From assembly GCA_973895155.1 (NCBI GenBank), contig OZ316895.1:20088001-20152000 (forward strand): a stretch of DNA of 64,000 nucleotides, in the 5' to 3' direction. Shown piece after piece: positions 48,901 through 61,765 of the stretch; within the stretch, counting starts at the first letter, position 1, and each line of letters begins with the position of its first letter. The notes under the pieces were generated by a model that was given only the letters and a program-made list of their open reading frames with translations, did not search any database and was not told the DNA's origin. A program made the translations under genes and the position numbers. This DNA is from Marsupella aquatica (Eukaryota > Marchantiophyta).

Positions 48901-51900
48901 AATAAGAGTAATTCAAAAATAAGTCTGTTGTTAAATAACTTCTAACGCAACGAAAGAAAACTGGTCCAAAACATAACTTATGAAAAGTGCATTTTACCAA
49001 TCCATTGATCATTCTCAAGTTTAGCAGCATCCCATTTCAACTTAGCTAAGTCCAGCTTCACTTGGGACTTCTGCAACGCCTCTTCCTTGGATTGTATCTC
49101 TTCACGGGTTCTCTAAATCCAAAACACAAAGATCACCATGGTTATGTTCTGAAATTCTTATTTTGCTGTCATTTGAAGTATAGAAGAGGGTGCACGTTTA
49201 GTATAAATCAACTAGAATTACAACAATTTGCGTGCATTGATTTTGTAAAGCTTTGCAATGACTAAAACCTACCAATTCCACCAAAGTCTAACATACCTAG
49301 TGACTAAGTACCCTGACTATAAATTGCCTGCCGCCTGCGTTAACGAAAACTAAGACAAACTTTAATGTTTTAGAATTCAAATTGAGACTCTAATGCAGAC
49401 TAATGAATGAATATAATCGTTTAGGTCTACTGCTGCAAAAGCAGAGCATTCCGTAGCATGCCTGCAATCGTACTAACCACAGTCTCCTGTTCGAGCTCGA
49501 GCATATTTGATTCTTTATTCAAGTCAGGCTCAATGGATACAGCCTTTCTCAAATCCCGGAGTGCAACCTCCCGACTTTGCAAAGCCCGTTCTTCGTTTCT
49601 TTTCCTACGCTGCAAAATAATTCAAGAAGCAAATCAGTCATCCCTTCACGCAACACATCAACAACAAAATATATACAGCCATCACGAGAAATAAAAGTGA
49701 GGCCAAATGCGTGATGTCTACCTACTTTACTCCAACCGCTCCAGGCCCCCGCGCAAAAAAAACCCCCCACCAAAAAACCAAAGCAATCGCTAACTTAATT
49801 TGGACAACCATGGTGCATATTGACAAGTCAAGGTTTCAGAGAATGCAACTGAAACTGGAGCAATGACACTCCACACTCCTCGGTAGACTCGATCAATTAA
49901 TTCATTGATATTAAAACATGGATTCAAAATGGTCAGCAGGAATGCAAGAACAGAAAATGACGGTAATCTTCTTACTTTGACGTTGTCAAGTGTTTCCCTC
50001 GACCTCTGGACGTCTTGATCTAATTTCCGTTTACGGTTCTCAGCTTCCTGGATCCCAGCATTAAGTTCGCTCTCTTGCACTTGAGCTAGAGCAATCTGCT
50101 CATCCACACGCACTCCTAGTCTGCCCCCACGCAATCTCCTGTCTTTAAAGAGAGTTGTCTCAGCACCAGCTCTAGTGTACCTGTCTTACAAATCAAAGAT
50201 TCACAAGAAAGAACAGAAAGTTGACTGTTAGATTGAACTGTTTAGGCAACTGAATTAACGTGCCACCCAAGAAAAACGCAACCGCCTAACAAAGCTCTCA
50301 AAGTACAGTCCAGATTTGGTATAAAAGTGAAGAAACCATCACTTTCAGATCAATCGGTTCATAGCAATGTTGCTCATAGCCAGGTTGAATTCAGACGAAG
50401 GACGTACATCCTTGTACCATCCATTGCTATGACCTCCTTAACGTTTCTGGAACCTCCATTGAATGCAATGTTCTTCCCTGCGTTGTAATCTTGAACTAGA
50501 ACTTTCTGGTCAACCCCTCCCTGTATTTGGAAAACCCCCATGGTCCTTGATCAGAAAGGCTGTCCCCTGTTACGATCAATCACTTTGACTAGAAAGCCTC
50601 AACTATAACCTAATTTCAGAACAAGATCAAGATATAAAATTCAATCACTCGACCGTCTAGTTTACTTGTCCTCTAACTCTTCAACTAATAATACTATCTA
50701 AAAGGGTCAAGATCACAACCAGAGCAATGATTCAGTTGAGAAGGGAAAGGATTAAGAGGGTCAAATTAAACAGGGTACAAACCTGATCAATGAGAACATT
50801 GACTATAGTGGGAATTTCAGATTGTAAGGAACCCAGCACTGTTAGCAGCGATTGATCAGGTAGATCATTAGCTGTCGGTCTTATCCTGCATTTAAAGCAC
50901 GCAATTGCACAAGTGCCTCAGATGTGCTGTCAAATCAAGTCAATGCACAGAAATGAATGTCATTCCTATGTGCCCCTTGATTTCTGAAAAAGGCTGTCAT
51001 CTAAACACACCGAATCTGTCTACGACAAGAGAGCCAAAAACGTTTAGTGTAGAAACGTTTTAGTAAACGATAAGGTGAGGCCCGTTTCCCAAGCTTCTAA
51101 TGGATGTATCCTCGGAGCGGACGCCATGAACCAGTGACATTTGATGGCTTACTGCTCACTGTACTTCGTCAATAGAGGGGCTTCACATGCAGAGTTTCCT
51201 ATTGTATTGACTTACTGAGGACGGTCAAAATTTGCTGTTATAATGCCCAAATTACGACAGCCAACTCGGTTCCCAATGTCTCGCAATAGCAGCGTATCTC
51301 TCTGGTTTGTAACAACAAAGTCATTGAACATCTTTCCAACTGCAACCTCCACCGCTGTAGACCAATCCCCATTGAGCAAAGCCTGCAACCACTCCGAAAA
51401 AGGCAGTTTCAGGTACATATGAACCGCGCAAATCAGCTACTTTCCGGTCCCGAGTTTCTAAAACCGAATTCACGGACGTAGTTCACTAGAAGACCACAAA
51501 TATCCACAAGTTGTATCTGCTTCCCAACAAACGAATAATTATGTCCTAAAAGATCCGCTGTGAATGGTCACTTGAATTTAATGACGGAATCAAGAGAGGA
51601 CGGTCCAAATTCATTCAATTGTTTGTTTCTCAGTTTCTGCACAAAAATGCACGCAGCGTGAACGGACACATGGAGTATGGCATCCGTCCCTGGATTCTAA
51701 AGACTATAGCGAAACAAATGACTACAGTAGAGGTGATAACTGATTGATCTGTTTTGATACTTTGGGTCCCCGGACAGCTTTCGTATCCTTAACACCATAT
51801 CCCAACAATACATTCCGTTTTTCTTTCAAACTTATACTGATTCACAACTTCATCATAGCTTATAGAAAAGTCCTCTATGAAGCAGAAAGAATCCAAAGGC

Positions 51901-54900
51901 GACAGCTAAACCCTAAACTCAAGAATGCTTCCACATCACAAGCTCAAGGAGATGCAAATATTACCACGTGTGCGCCGATTGGACCCAAGGGTGGCCTTGT
52001 AAATCTTGCGCGATTATCCTCGATGGCTTCCAACAACCGTAGTACATTATCACCACCAAAAGCAGTTACCTGCACCATATACCACAAGGATACATGCCAA
52101 TGAAAATATTAGGAGGCCAAAAACAGGTATTTGCAAGCCAGGAAAAACTTCATCCAGATGATAGTAGAACAGCGAGTTTTCTCTCTTAACGAGACAAAAC
52201 GAGGTTGAAGATAGAGTGACACAATTCCTCGAGCATTGTTTTCGTGAACTTTTCACCATATGATATTATAAAGCATTCAGCGGAGCTTATTCAGGCATGC
52301 TCTTTCGAACACTTCATACCTCAGTTTTTTCCACCAATACAGCAATTAATCTTGGACGACATTCTAACTTCAACTAAACTGACTACGGCCAACGTAACTT
52401 GAGCTAATTAGAGAGAAGCATAGAATCAGTTCCTTGCACAATCTTCCACTTATTAGTTGTCCCTGAAATTTCTAAATTTGGCCTAGCAAAATCAGGCAAA
52501 AATACTAGAGACCAAATCTCGAAGCTTTGCATGGTTCAGGAATCTACCATATTTGTTTGCTGAGACTGAAGTCTACGTATATGATTTATCAGGTCTCGTA
52601 ACTGCGCTTTGTTGTCCTCAACCTGAAAGAGTAGTATCCCTAACTTGTCAGCCTATTAAACACCAAGGGGAACCATCCAACTAAAATCGACATATACATA
52701 TATCACATACTTAGATTCAACTCAAATCCTGCTCCGGACATGAGGCACTAGCTTTATCAGCACTTAAAACGACTGAAGTAATCTCACCTCTCTGTTGACG
52801 GTCGCTCTTTGTTGAGCCAATGCCTCCAACTCTAAATTAATCTGATTCTCCTCGTCCTGGAATCTACATACCAAGAAAGTATGAGATGGATTACAGATCC
52901 AAACAGCAACAAAATAATTTCTAACTCGCAGATGATCGACCACCTCAACAACTGCAATCATTAAAACATCATCTCTGCAATTCTGGGTTTAACTGTAACA
53001 AGATGTGTAGTTGCTCTTAACTTTGGTTAAGATATTCTGAAAGGTCCATAGCTCATGATAGATTCGAGCAACTGGGAATTCAAACAAATACAAATCTAGA
53101 AACTTGACGACTTTCAGGTGACCACTCATGCAAGAAAGGTCCGTATCAACTTGAATCTGTCTAGCTCATGTGGGGTAAGTTTATGTGGACGTGAATTATT
53201 ACGAGCATGGATCAATGGCTGGCTTAGACTCTGTACCTTTTGTATTCTTGCTCAGTCCTTTCTTTGCTGTTTTCGAGAGCCCGAATTTCTTCTTGCTTCT
53301 CATTGAGTTCAGCCTGCAGGTATGTACTGTTAAGTAAGCCATACTTTGTATACTTTGTGATAAGGTCAACACTGGAATAACTTTAGGAGCTGGTAAGAGT
53401 GTCAGGGGAAACATATCCCATCGTATTTATAGCACGATAGCCCCTCGAAACACATCAAAAATGCTTATAAGAGGTGACTGTGCAAGCAAGAGAAAGAAAA
53501 AATCAAGAAGGCAGAAGGACTGCCACTGAAGAAGGAAAACAAGTGCAACAGGTCGCCGCAGTGCTAAATTGGAATTTGCTAATTTGTGATCTTTTGCACA
53601 ACCTATGAAGATTGGTCTCCCTTGTACAACGGCGGTACTCGTTAAGTAGGACTTTTGCAAGGCAAAACAATATTTAACCATATGTGGTATAGACTGCATA
53701 CCATGTATATGTTTGGAAAAACACAAACCTGTGTATCTTGCAACATTCGCTGTTCCATTTCAAAGATCTCACGTTCCAAGCGGTGAAGACGGTCGTTTAT
53801 TTCCTGTAGATTTCGTCTCGCCCTTTTTGTATTTTCATCAGCTTGAACCTTTTCTCTCGTTGCCTGCATATGTCACACGCTTTCAAATTATCTGTCCATT
53901 CAAGACAATACCAAGTGCTACGCCTTCAGAGAACATTAGAAGTCACCAGTCAGCCATGAGTACCTCTGTTAGTGCCATGTTCAGCGCATTTTGAGACTGC
54001 CGCAGTTCCTCTGTGTCGTTTAACATCCGTGCAATAAATGCTTTCTTCTCAGCATGAGCTTCTCTCTTAAGATCTAATCTCAGCTGTCGATAGAGACAAT
54101 GTGAGGAGATATAACGACAGCCAAAAGAATCTACCACAGATATACATACTAATGGAAAAAGATCCAGCATATTTCAGCCAAACAGCTGAATTCACAGAAA
54201 CGACATCGCATATGAAAGCCACACTACAAAACAGATCACCAGGAACTTCTGACTCTGCGGGTTCTTCCTATTCTCATGACCGGCAATGACACCACCCAGA
54301 GGATGAGAAATTGAGCCGTCACCTGCGCATCATCGATTTTCTTTTGACAAAGAGGTATTCGAGTTTTCAGCTCGTCCAAATGCCTTTCAGCATCCCCGAG
54401 AGCTGCTTCCGTTTCTCTGACCCAAGTCCAAGCATAGATTTTTTCCAGCATTTCTATCTCCGCACGCAGTACTTCCACTTGTTCCAGGCTCTTCAACTGC
54501 TCTTCTATTTGCTTGAGCTCATCTTTAGTTGGCTGAAGACTTGCACACAATGCATCCACGATGCTCTCAGCCGTGCTAAGATTCCCCTCCCATTCTGTAA
54601 GAAGCTCACTGAAGTGCTGCAACAGCGTCGCTTTGAAGAAGAACTGGAGGACAAGTACACAAGATGCTGGTAAGGTACGTTCCGAAAGGTGCAAATATAA
54701 AAATGGTCTAATCCAAATCTGTTAGAGACAGAACGCTTAACAAAAGTCTTTTGTGGACCACTTTTATCCAGTGATCGTTATCCGAGGGTGACCACAACTC
54801 TCGACTGTACATTAAATTTACCTTGAATTTCTCTTTATCGCTGCCTCCATGCAGGAATTCCCGGCTCTTATCTTGAGTCATAATGACACAAGGATTTTCC

Positions 54901-56995
54901 ACCTCTATCTGCGAGCAAAGAAACCCATAGGCTTTGTTAAGTGGACGGTTTGAGAAGAATAGTGTTGCCGATGACAAGAACGATGTTGCCGAAAGCAACG
55001 GAGACAACGTCATGAATTTTGGATATATGAAGTTCTTCATAAGAGCTCCTTTAATCAGACCGCACTCAGCTCACTTCAAGCACTTAAATGCTTTTCTTAT
55101 GCTTAAACAAGTGAATATCTTGATTAGTGCTTGACATTCAAAGACTAAGGCATTCCAGATGAAGCAAAGAAGATATTGTCGCGCAAAGCCGAAGGTCCAA
55201 ATCGCTGAGATTGATCTCACATAGGAATCTTACATTAAAATGCTCCACAACTTCTAAGATGTCATCTTTCTTGGTGCCAACCTTCCGACCTGCAGACGAA
55301 GTTGATTACAACGCACACATGACACAGGCGACCAGTATAAAAACAAGATGAATCATATTTACCAGATGTCTACAAAGCTTGGCTTATAGGGACGAGTTTG
55401 ACTATCCTAAACAACAAACCCGCAGTTTCACTTAGCTGTACTTCTATTTTATGTCATTGAGAGACTATCAGATCCACACAGAAAGCTATTGTTTACTTTG
55501 AATTAGACGTAGAACAGTTACCGCTCTATTTGGAGGAGTTACAGAAAAGCATGCATCAAATAGATACCTTGACTGTCCTTCAGGAAGAAAGAGCTACCAC
55601 TCTCAACGAGCCGCCTCTCGACAAGAATAGTGTGTCCAAATACTTCAGGCTTGAAGGCATCTTCTCCCACATTATTTAACTCCACCACCACCAGCCCAGA
55701 TCTGCACAGTGCGAGTATTTTGTAAAATCTATCCATGTATTCCCGGAATCGAAGAAGTGCACCCTACAAGTATCGGAACAGGACTACAAAAAGAAGCAAA
55801 GAGCTTCAGTCACTGTGGACTAAAAGGCTCATGCCTTTCGTCTGTGGATTAAATATTGAAGTATCAACCAAATCCTCACAATCTATACAGAAAACTCATT
55901 TACCAAAGGACGGGGGCTTCGTTCGTCTCGCACGGAAATGTCCACGAAAGCAGTAGGGAACAATTAATTAATCTGGGGTGGAATGAGATAATATCGTATC
56001 AGAATCGCCATATATTTGAGTGACCAGTAAACGTTCACTCTTATTGCTTAGTCCCATACAAATTTCTACTGCACCATCCCTGTCTGCTATCAACACCATC
56101 GAGAAGAATAAAAGCAAAAGCAAAATAAGAGGGAATTGCCACAATGAAGAACCTGCAGCCATTTTTTATGAAGTCTTGCACGGAATTGGCACGCTGGGTC
56201 CCTTTCGCTTTGATACCGAACGCGACACAAAGGGCAGTGAGAATAGCACTCTTACCACCTGACAGACATCCAATGCATCCATCAAAGTCCAATCACAAAA
56301 TGCACCAATTTACTATGAACTCAGCCAGTGACGAAACAATGGATAATGATCTTATGAAACTCCCGCTACTGTGGTTATACACAGTACATGACAATTATAA
56401 GCTCCCATCCTGGTACCACTGCAACTAGTACGTATTGCATCAATCAACGTAGTGAGCCACATTAACCTTCACCTCTGTGGATATAGAGACGACTATGGCA
56501 ATAGTTCCGCTGCATCGACATACTTTGCGATTCCGCGGTATCTAGACTGTATGAACGGTAATCCTCCGTAAAACCCTAAGCTGACATTTGGACTTCAGAA
56601 TCACTAAAGGTTCAACAATGTTCAAACGATGTGACCTCGACGACAGTCCTTGAGGCACACAGGGCATGAAATAGCCGAAAAATGTCAGGAACATCCTCTC
56701 TTATCACACAGGAAGAGCGGTCTGGCAAATTCTGCTAGCTCATAAAATTAGCCTTTCAAAATGCAGATTAAGTAAATGCCGAAGGGATCTTTGAATGCTC
56801 GAATTGTCACAAAATTATTACAAGAAGCCAGCGGGCCGGAAACGTACTGCCATTTTGTCCGGTGATGAAGTTCACGCGATCGCCGAGCTCAATCGTCAAA
56901 CTACTGTGACACATGAAATTCTCGACGGAAATTCTCCTGATGCTGCCCGCCTTTTTCGGCTTCTCAACATAATCAAATTCGTCCATGTTGTCCAT
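46000..56995 (-). CDS. SMC6: SMC6, ATPase of the SMC5/6 repair complex
   Basis: Hand-built model of 28 exons. Key ones are 56995-56848, 56258-56153, 55701-55568, 55289-55234, 54908-54822, 54643-54323, 52069-51965, 50180-49976, 46735-46580, 46325-46231 and 46057-46000. All introns are GT-AG and all phases close, giving 1068 aa, close to the Arabidopsis SMC6 length. Walker A GQNGSGKS (residues 46-53) is split by intron 1. The Q-loop lies in [15 protein letters not shown]. Long coiled-coil exons flank a hinge (about 446-640, with [12 protein letters not shown] and [13 protein letters not shown]). The C-terminal head has the signature LSGGERS (984-990) and Walker [11 protein letters not shown] (about 1010-1019), ending [22 protein letters not shown]6 pairs with SMC5 and the NSE proteins in the nucleus for homologous-recombination repair. 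The chosen ATG at 56995 is the first in frame. The least certain junction is intron 20 (48412-48103), where the donor was chosen to keep phase. All catalytic residues are intact. Confidence 0.95.
47249..47396. repeat. Three 48-bp tandem units in an SMC6 intron
   Basis: Units share ttttcgtgtagtgcaagaga followed by tctgctgtgataggtac, at about 47265, 47313 and 47361. They sit in the intron between the exons 47659-47557 and 47193-47114. Similarity is high, so the amplification is recent. Confidence 0.85.
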
Positions 56996-58117
56996 TATAC
57001 CAACGCTTTCAGGACACGCCAACACCAAGCGATTGCTCAATCAACACAAAGACTCAGCGCAAGGCGAGTTCAGACATCCTGCTCATAAAGTCTCCGAGAC
57101 CACCACTGTTCCATGTACCGCAATGCCTTAATTAAGAGCACATTGAGCAACGTTTCGGCCAGGGGGGACGTAAACCCCTACAAGAAGGCCCCTGAACCCC
57201 ACGAACCTCAGACGTTTCGTGCGAATGACGAGTGTGAAGGAATAAGAAGAGGTCTCATCGGAGAATAGTCCTAGAGAATACTAACTATTTGCTTGAAGGA
57301 AGAGTAGTCATCACGGTGATGATTGACTCGGGCCACCCCAAGCTCCCCCGCCAAAATGCACCACGCCCTAAGAGATGCTGCGGTTACTGTCTTGTCCAAA
57401 GCCACAGCTCGAGAATCTGAATTTACAACGAGTGGCATCGAAACTTCCAGAAACGTGCGACTCGGACCACAACTGGTTTCCTCGGAGCCTTCAAATAAAT
57501 CTCGCCAACTTGTAACGCGCAAAAAGCCCTGCTGATTGACAGTTTCGCAAAGCCTACCTTGAAGGCGACTTAATACGAAGACATCCGGAACCTGGACTGC
57601 AAATTTGACGTCAGCAAATGGAAGGACAGAAGGCTCCAAATAAAAGAAAGGAACCGAACCAATCCGTCCGCCAAACTTCCACGACCTTGATCCACAGTCG
57701 CCGCAACCCCTCAGTCAGAACTATATATGGCCCCCTGTTCCACATAAAACTTAAAACCTTCTATAAAACAACTCGGCAAGGCGAGCTGCTCCTTCCCGAG
57801 ATCACGTAATGCGCCGATTGAAGAAAATCCTTCCCTCCTTCCTGGCCAACCTAATTGAGAACTCCTGGAGGTCTTTCCTGACGATAACTCACCGAGCTGC
57901 CCCTGCCGCAGATAACTCAATTTGCCGAGTTGCTGCTCGCTGAAGACAATTCGCCTAGTCAGCGCTCCACCCTCTCTTCCTTCCTGGACAACCTAATTGT
58001 GCTTCACCGGTACGACAAGCACCTCAGACCTCTCACCCGGACGTGTGCTCGTCGACAGACATCCAAACATGCACGGACACGGACTTACTCAACCCTACAC
58101 GAGACGAACGAATTATT
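56996..58117. other. SMC6 upstream region
   Basis: Presumed promoter and 5' untranslated region of SMC6 (minus strand). A 122-codon minus-strand frame at 57639-57271 is not recognised and cannot be joined to SMC6 exon 1 with confidence. Confidence 0.4.
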
Positions 58118-59540
58118 GAAGATCAGCGAGCGGAAAAATATACAACGAGATCAATCGAGGCTCACTTCAGAGGTGCATCAGAATTAGTCAAACATACGGA
58201 GACACTAGCACGCCATCGACCATCAGCGAGCAAATAGGACGTCCGCTTCAAAGACTGACCAAAATGCTCAAAGCCATGGGGACGCGAATGAGCAGCGAGC
58301 GGAAACTATCAAAGAAAACAAAACGACACTAAGCTCAAAGAATAGCCAAAATCCAGTCCAACCTACGGCGCGACGAAGACAAGCAAGCGTAAACCATGAA
58401 AGGAAACTAAATCGAGGCTGAGCTCAAAAGAACGACCAAAATTGCTTAAACCTGAGGGGAGACGACGATCAGGGAGAGAATACTATAAAACGAAATCAAA
58501 TCGAGACTAAGCTCAAACGACTGACCAGAATTGCTCGACATCAGCCAGCGAAAACCAGCGAACGAAACAAAACCGAGGCTAATAAGCTGAAATACTGACC
58601 AGCATTGCTCAAACCTAAGGAGAGACGAAGGTCAGCGCGCAAAACATTGAAACGAAAAAAGGTCGAGGCTTATTAATCTCAAAGACTGACCAAAATTGCT
58701 CAAAACTTACGGAGAGACGAAGATCGGCGAGCGAAACACAAACGAAACATAATCGAGGCTGGTAAGCTCAACGACTGACCGGAATTGCTCAATCTACGGA
58801 GAGAGGAGATCAGCGAGGGAAAACCATGCAAACGAGACAAAGTCGAGGCTAAGCTCAAAAACATTGACCAGAATTGCTGAAGCCAAAGGCGAGACAGACT
58901 TCAGGGCGCAAATACCAACGAAACAAAATTGACGCTGACCTCCCAGACTAATCAGAAATGCCCGAAGCGTCAAACATACGGAGAAATCGAAGTCGAAGCT
59001 CAGCTCAAACACCGACCAGAATTGCTGAAGCCAATGGAGAGACGGACTTCTGCGCGCGAAAGCCAACGAGACCAAACTGATGCTGAGCTAATAGAGTTAT
59101 CAGGAAAAACATCGAGCTATCGAGGTCGAAGTTAAGCTCTGAACACTGACCTGAAGCCAACGAAACCAAATTGACGCTGAGCTCACAGACTAATCAGAAA
59201 TGCTCAAAGCGTCAAGCATACGGAGCAATCGAAGTCGAGGCTAAGCTCTAAACACTGAAAAGAATTGCTGAAGCGAACGGACAAACGGACTTCAGCGCGC
59301 GAAAACCAACGAAACCAAATTCACGCTAAGCTCAAGAGTTATCAGAAAACGTCCGGAGCAATCGAAGTCGAAGCTAAGCTCTAAACACTGACCAGAATTC
59401 CAGAAGCCAACGGAGAAACGGCGCGAAAATCAACGGAACCAAACTGATGCTGAGCTCAAAAGCTTATCAGAAATGCTCAAGGCGTCAAACATGCGGAGCA
59501 AACATCGAATCTGAGAGAGCGAATGTCATAAAAGTGATGA
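58118..59540. repeat. Satellite array changing from 88-bp to A-B dimer units
   Basis: From about 58118 to 58865 the unit gaccaNaattgctcaaac...cggagagacgaagatcagcg...gaaacNaaatcgaggctaagctcaaag recurs about every 74-91 bp (at 58257, 58347, 58433, 58523, 58597, 58688, 58776 and 58865). From there to about 59540 two diverged types alternate: A (gaccagaattgctgaagcc with cggacttcagcgcgcgaaa) and B (aatcagaaatgctcaaagcg with catacggagcaatcgaagtc). About five A-B pairs are visible, several with deletions. No coding meaning is inferred. It lies about 1.1 kb upstream of SMC6. Confidence 0.85.
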
Positions 59541-60761
59541 AAAAGGTATCCAAATCGAAAATCCTTGCGCGGGAACCTCAAAGAAGATCCGCCGTCGGTT
59601 TGCTGACCAATCATTGGCTCATTTGGCTTACACAGTGATGACAGTAAGAACTCACTATTCATCACTCTATTTTTATTCTAGTAAATGTAGAGGATAATAT
59701 GGAAAATAAAGCCAGATGGACCTAAAGGTTTGTTGTGGGATTTCATGGAGTCCAAAGCTTGGATGGACTGGTGGAGAATGCCAGAATAGACTTCACTGGG
59801 CACATTTTATGGTCTTGACTGGAATTTGACTTGTAAACTGGCTTTTGATCATTTTTCGTCCCTTTTTTTAGTTTGATCATTTTTAATCCATTTTTAGTCC
59901 ATTAACCTACTGGGGTGTCATTCACAAAACTGAAGATTTTTTTCCCAAGGTGGTAATTTGTGGTTCATGGCCCGAATTTCTGAGCTCCCTTCACAAAAGT
60001 GAATCATTGTTTCCAGTTAGTTTATAATACTTGACCATTTTGTGCTCATTGGAAATGGAGCAAACCATCTTTGACTTTGTGAGATGGTAGACTGGACAAC
60101 AGAGACTATGCTGGCATATTTGAAATTAAACAAAGATACAGAAGTTGTCCAGATAATTACACAAGTTTGTCAAAAACCAACACTTATAGTTGGCCGGGGT
60201 GCTCGGACTTCAGACTGTGAGTAACATATATGCCTAGATTGATGGGTCATTGCATAATGTACTCCCCAGAGCAAGATGTGTATACTAGAAAATAAATGCC
60301 TCAAACATGTAAGGTGGAAACTCACTAAAGTGTTTATGTATGGAATGTGGCCCCCTTGTTTGAACTGCTTCAGGGTTTTCTAGCCGTATTTCTTGTTGAT
60401 TAATAGGCAAGAATATGCAAGGATGAGAATTTATGTAATGAGTTGATCTAAATTCTGGGTGCGCCTTCTTCTCCAAGACTAAAGTGAAAATTTCAAAGTG
60501 AAAAATCACAGAGGGCATTATCACACCAAACTGGACACAAATAAATAATCATTTCTTGCAAGGCATTTTGCATTCTTGCAAGAGTTCTCCATTCAATTGC
60601 TGATGAATATATGGTCTACATCATGCGCCCCTCTCACTTCACCCTAGGCCTTGATCCTCTGCAGCATCCCCGACAACATCTCAAACACATGGTAGCAACT
60701 GCTGCAACAATGGCTTTATGGAAAACATCTTCCTTCGTCACTGTCACACCATTCTAGGTAA
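59541..60761. other. AT-rich spacer, no gene seen
   Basis: No supported gene or recognised repeat. The stretch ends where a possible LTR begins. Confidence 0.45.
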
Positions 60762-61765
60762 TGTTAGAGTGTATCGTACTATCTAGATCCGTTTATTTGG
60801 TATGTGTGCTATATGAGCCGATAAGGTTCCATTAGGTTTGTGTGAGAGGGTAGTTCTTTGTCGTGCGGACACACATCCATACACAACTCACATCATGGCA
60901 TACCATGTAAACAAGAAAAAAGATAATCACACGACACACAACACATGTACGCCAAAATCCATAACAATCTCTTGCGAAATGGGACCCCGCTGCAAGGTAT
61001 CACTAAGTCGAGCCAAACTCACCCGCTAGCCATGTGGGACTCCAAGTCTATACACATAGTAGAACTCTGCCAATGTTGCTCTACATGCCAACCGGCATAC
61101 ACTCTCTCTCTCTCTCACCATAGCCACACTCACATGAGCTCTACTAGTGCCAGGAGGCTCAACTTGGAAGAATGAGGAGCTAATCCCTCATTCTCCAAGG
61201 TATACCCCCATGGCACAAAGGCATGGTAACCTGATTTAAGAAGTCACCCCTACCAGGTGACCTGCTATACCAGGTCACCCTCCCAAACTCACAACACATG
61301 TGCAACCAACAAAGTTGCAACTCAAATGCAACATGGGGTGACAGTTGTCGTGCGGACACACATCCATACACAACTCACATCGCGGCACACCATGTAAACA
61401 AGAAAAAAAAATCACACGATACACAATACATGTACGCCAAAATCCATAAATGTCCCCCTAGCTGGTGGTTAGATCCCGCTAACTATAGCTAGACCAAAAA
61501 CTAAAAGGAAGTATACACCTTTTGGGTGCATAGATCAAGAGACCGGGTGCATGGAACCCCATCGTTAATTGCATGTCTACAATCTATACTGCCTAATAAG
61601 TTTTATGCTAACTAAAGCCACTCTCTATCTACAATTGGGATACAACCACTGTCCTTCAGGGACTGAATCAAGAGGTGGCGTCAAACACGCTAAGTGCCAA
61701 CCTCTTGAGCAACCATCACAAATCAACACGGTTGTAGTTTCACGGGCGGATCCACACAACATACA
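60762..61765 (-). repeat. Possible 3' LTR region of the Ty3/Gypsy element
   Basis: This lies immediately 3' of pol in the minus-strand sense, where a 3' untranslated stretch and LTR are expected. The left border may be tgttagagtg at 60762, which on the minus strand ends in CTAACA, a common LTR end. The start of the LTR could not be fixed, and the partner LTR lies outside the window. A ctctctctc run lies near 61102. Confidence 0.35.
60858..61449. repeat. 105-bp direct repeat, two copies about 487 bp apart
   Basis: Segments 60858-60964 and 61345-61449 are nearly identical. They share ttgtcgtgcggacacacatc, acacaactcacatc, ccatgtaaacaagaaaaa and atgtacgccaaaatccataa, with a few substitutions. 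Both lie in the presumed LTR region, so they may be an internal LTR duplication or two truncated LTR pieces. Confidence 0.85.

Noticed and set aside
57271-57639. A 122-codon minus-strand frame upstream of SMC6
   Set aside because: No known domain, and no plausible donor joins it in phase to SMC6 exon 1, which has its own ATG.
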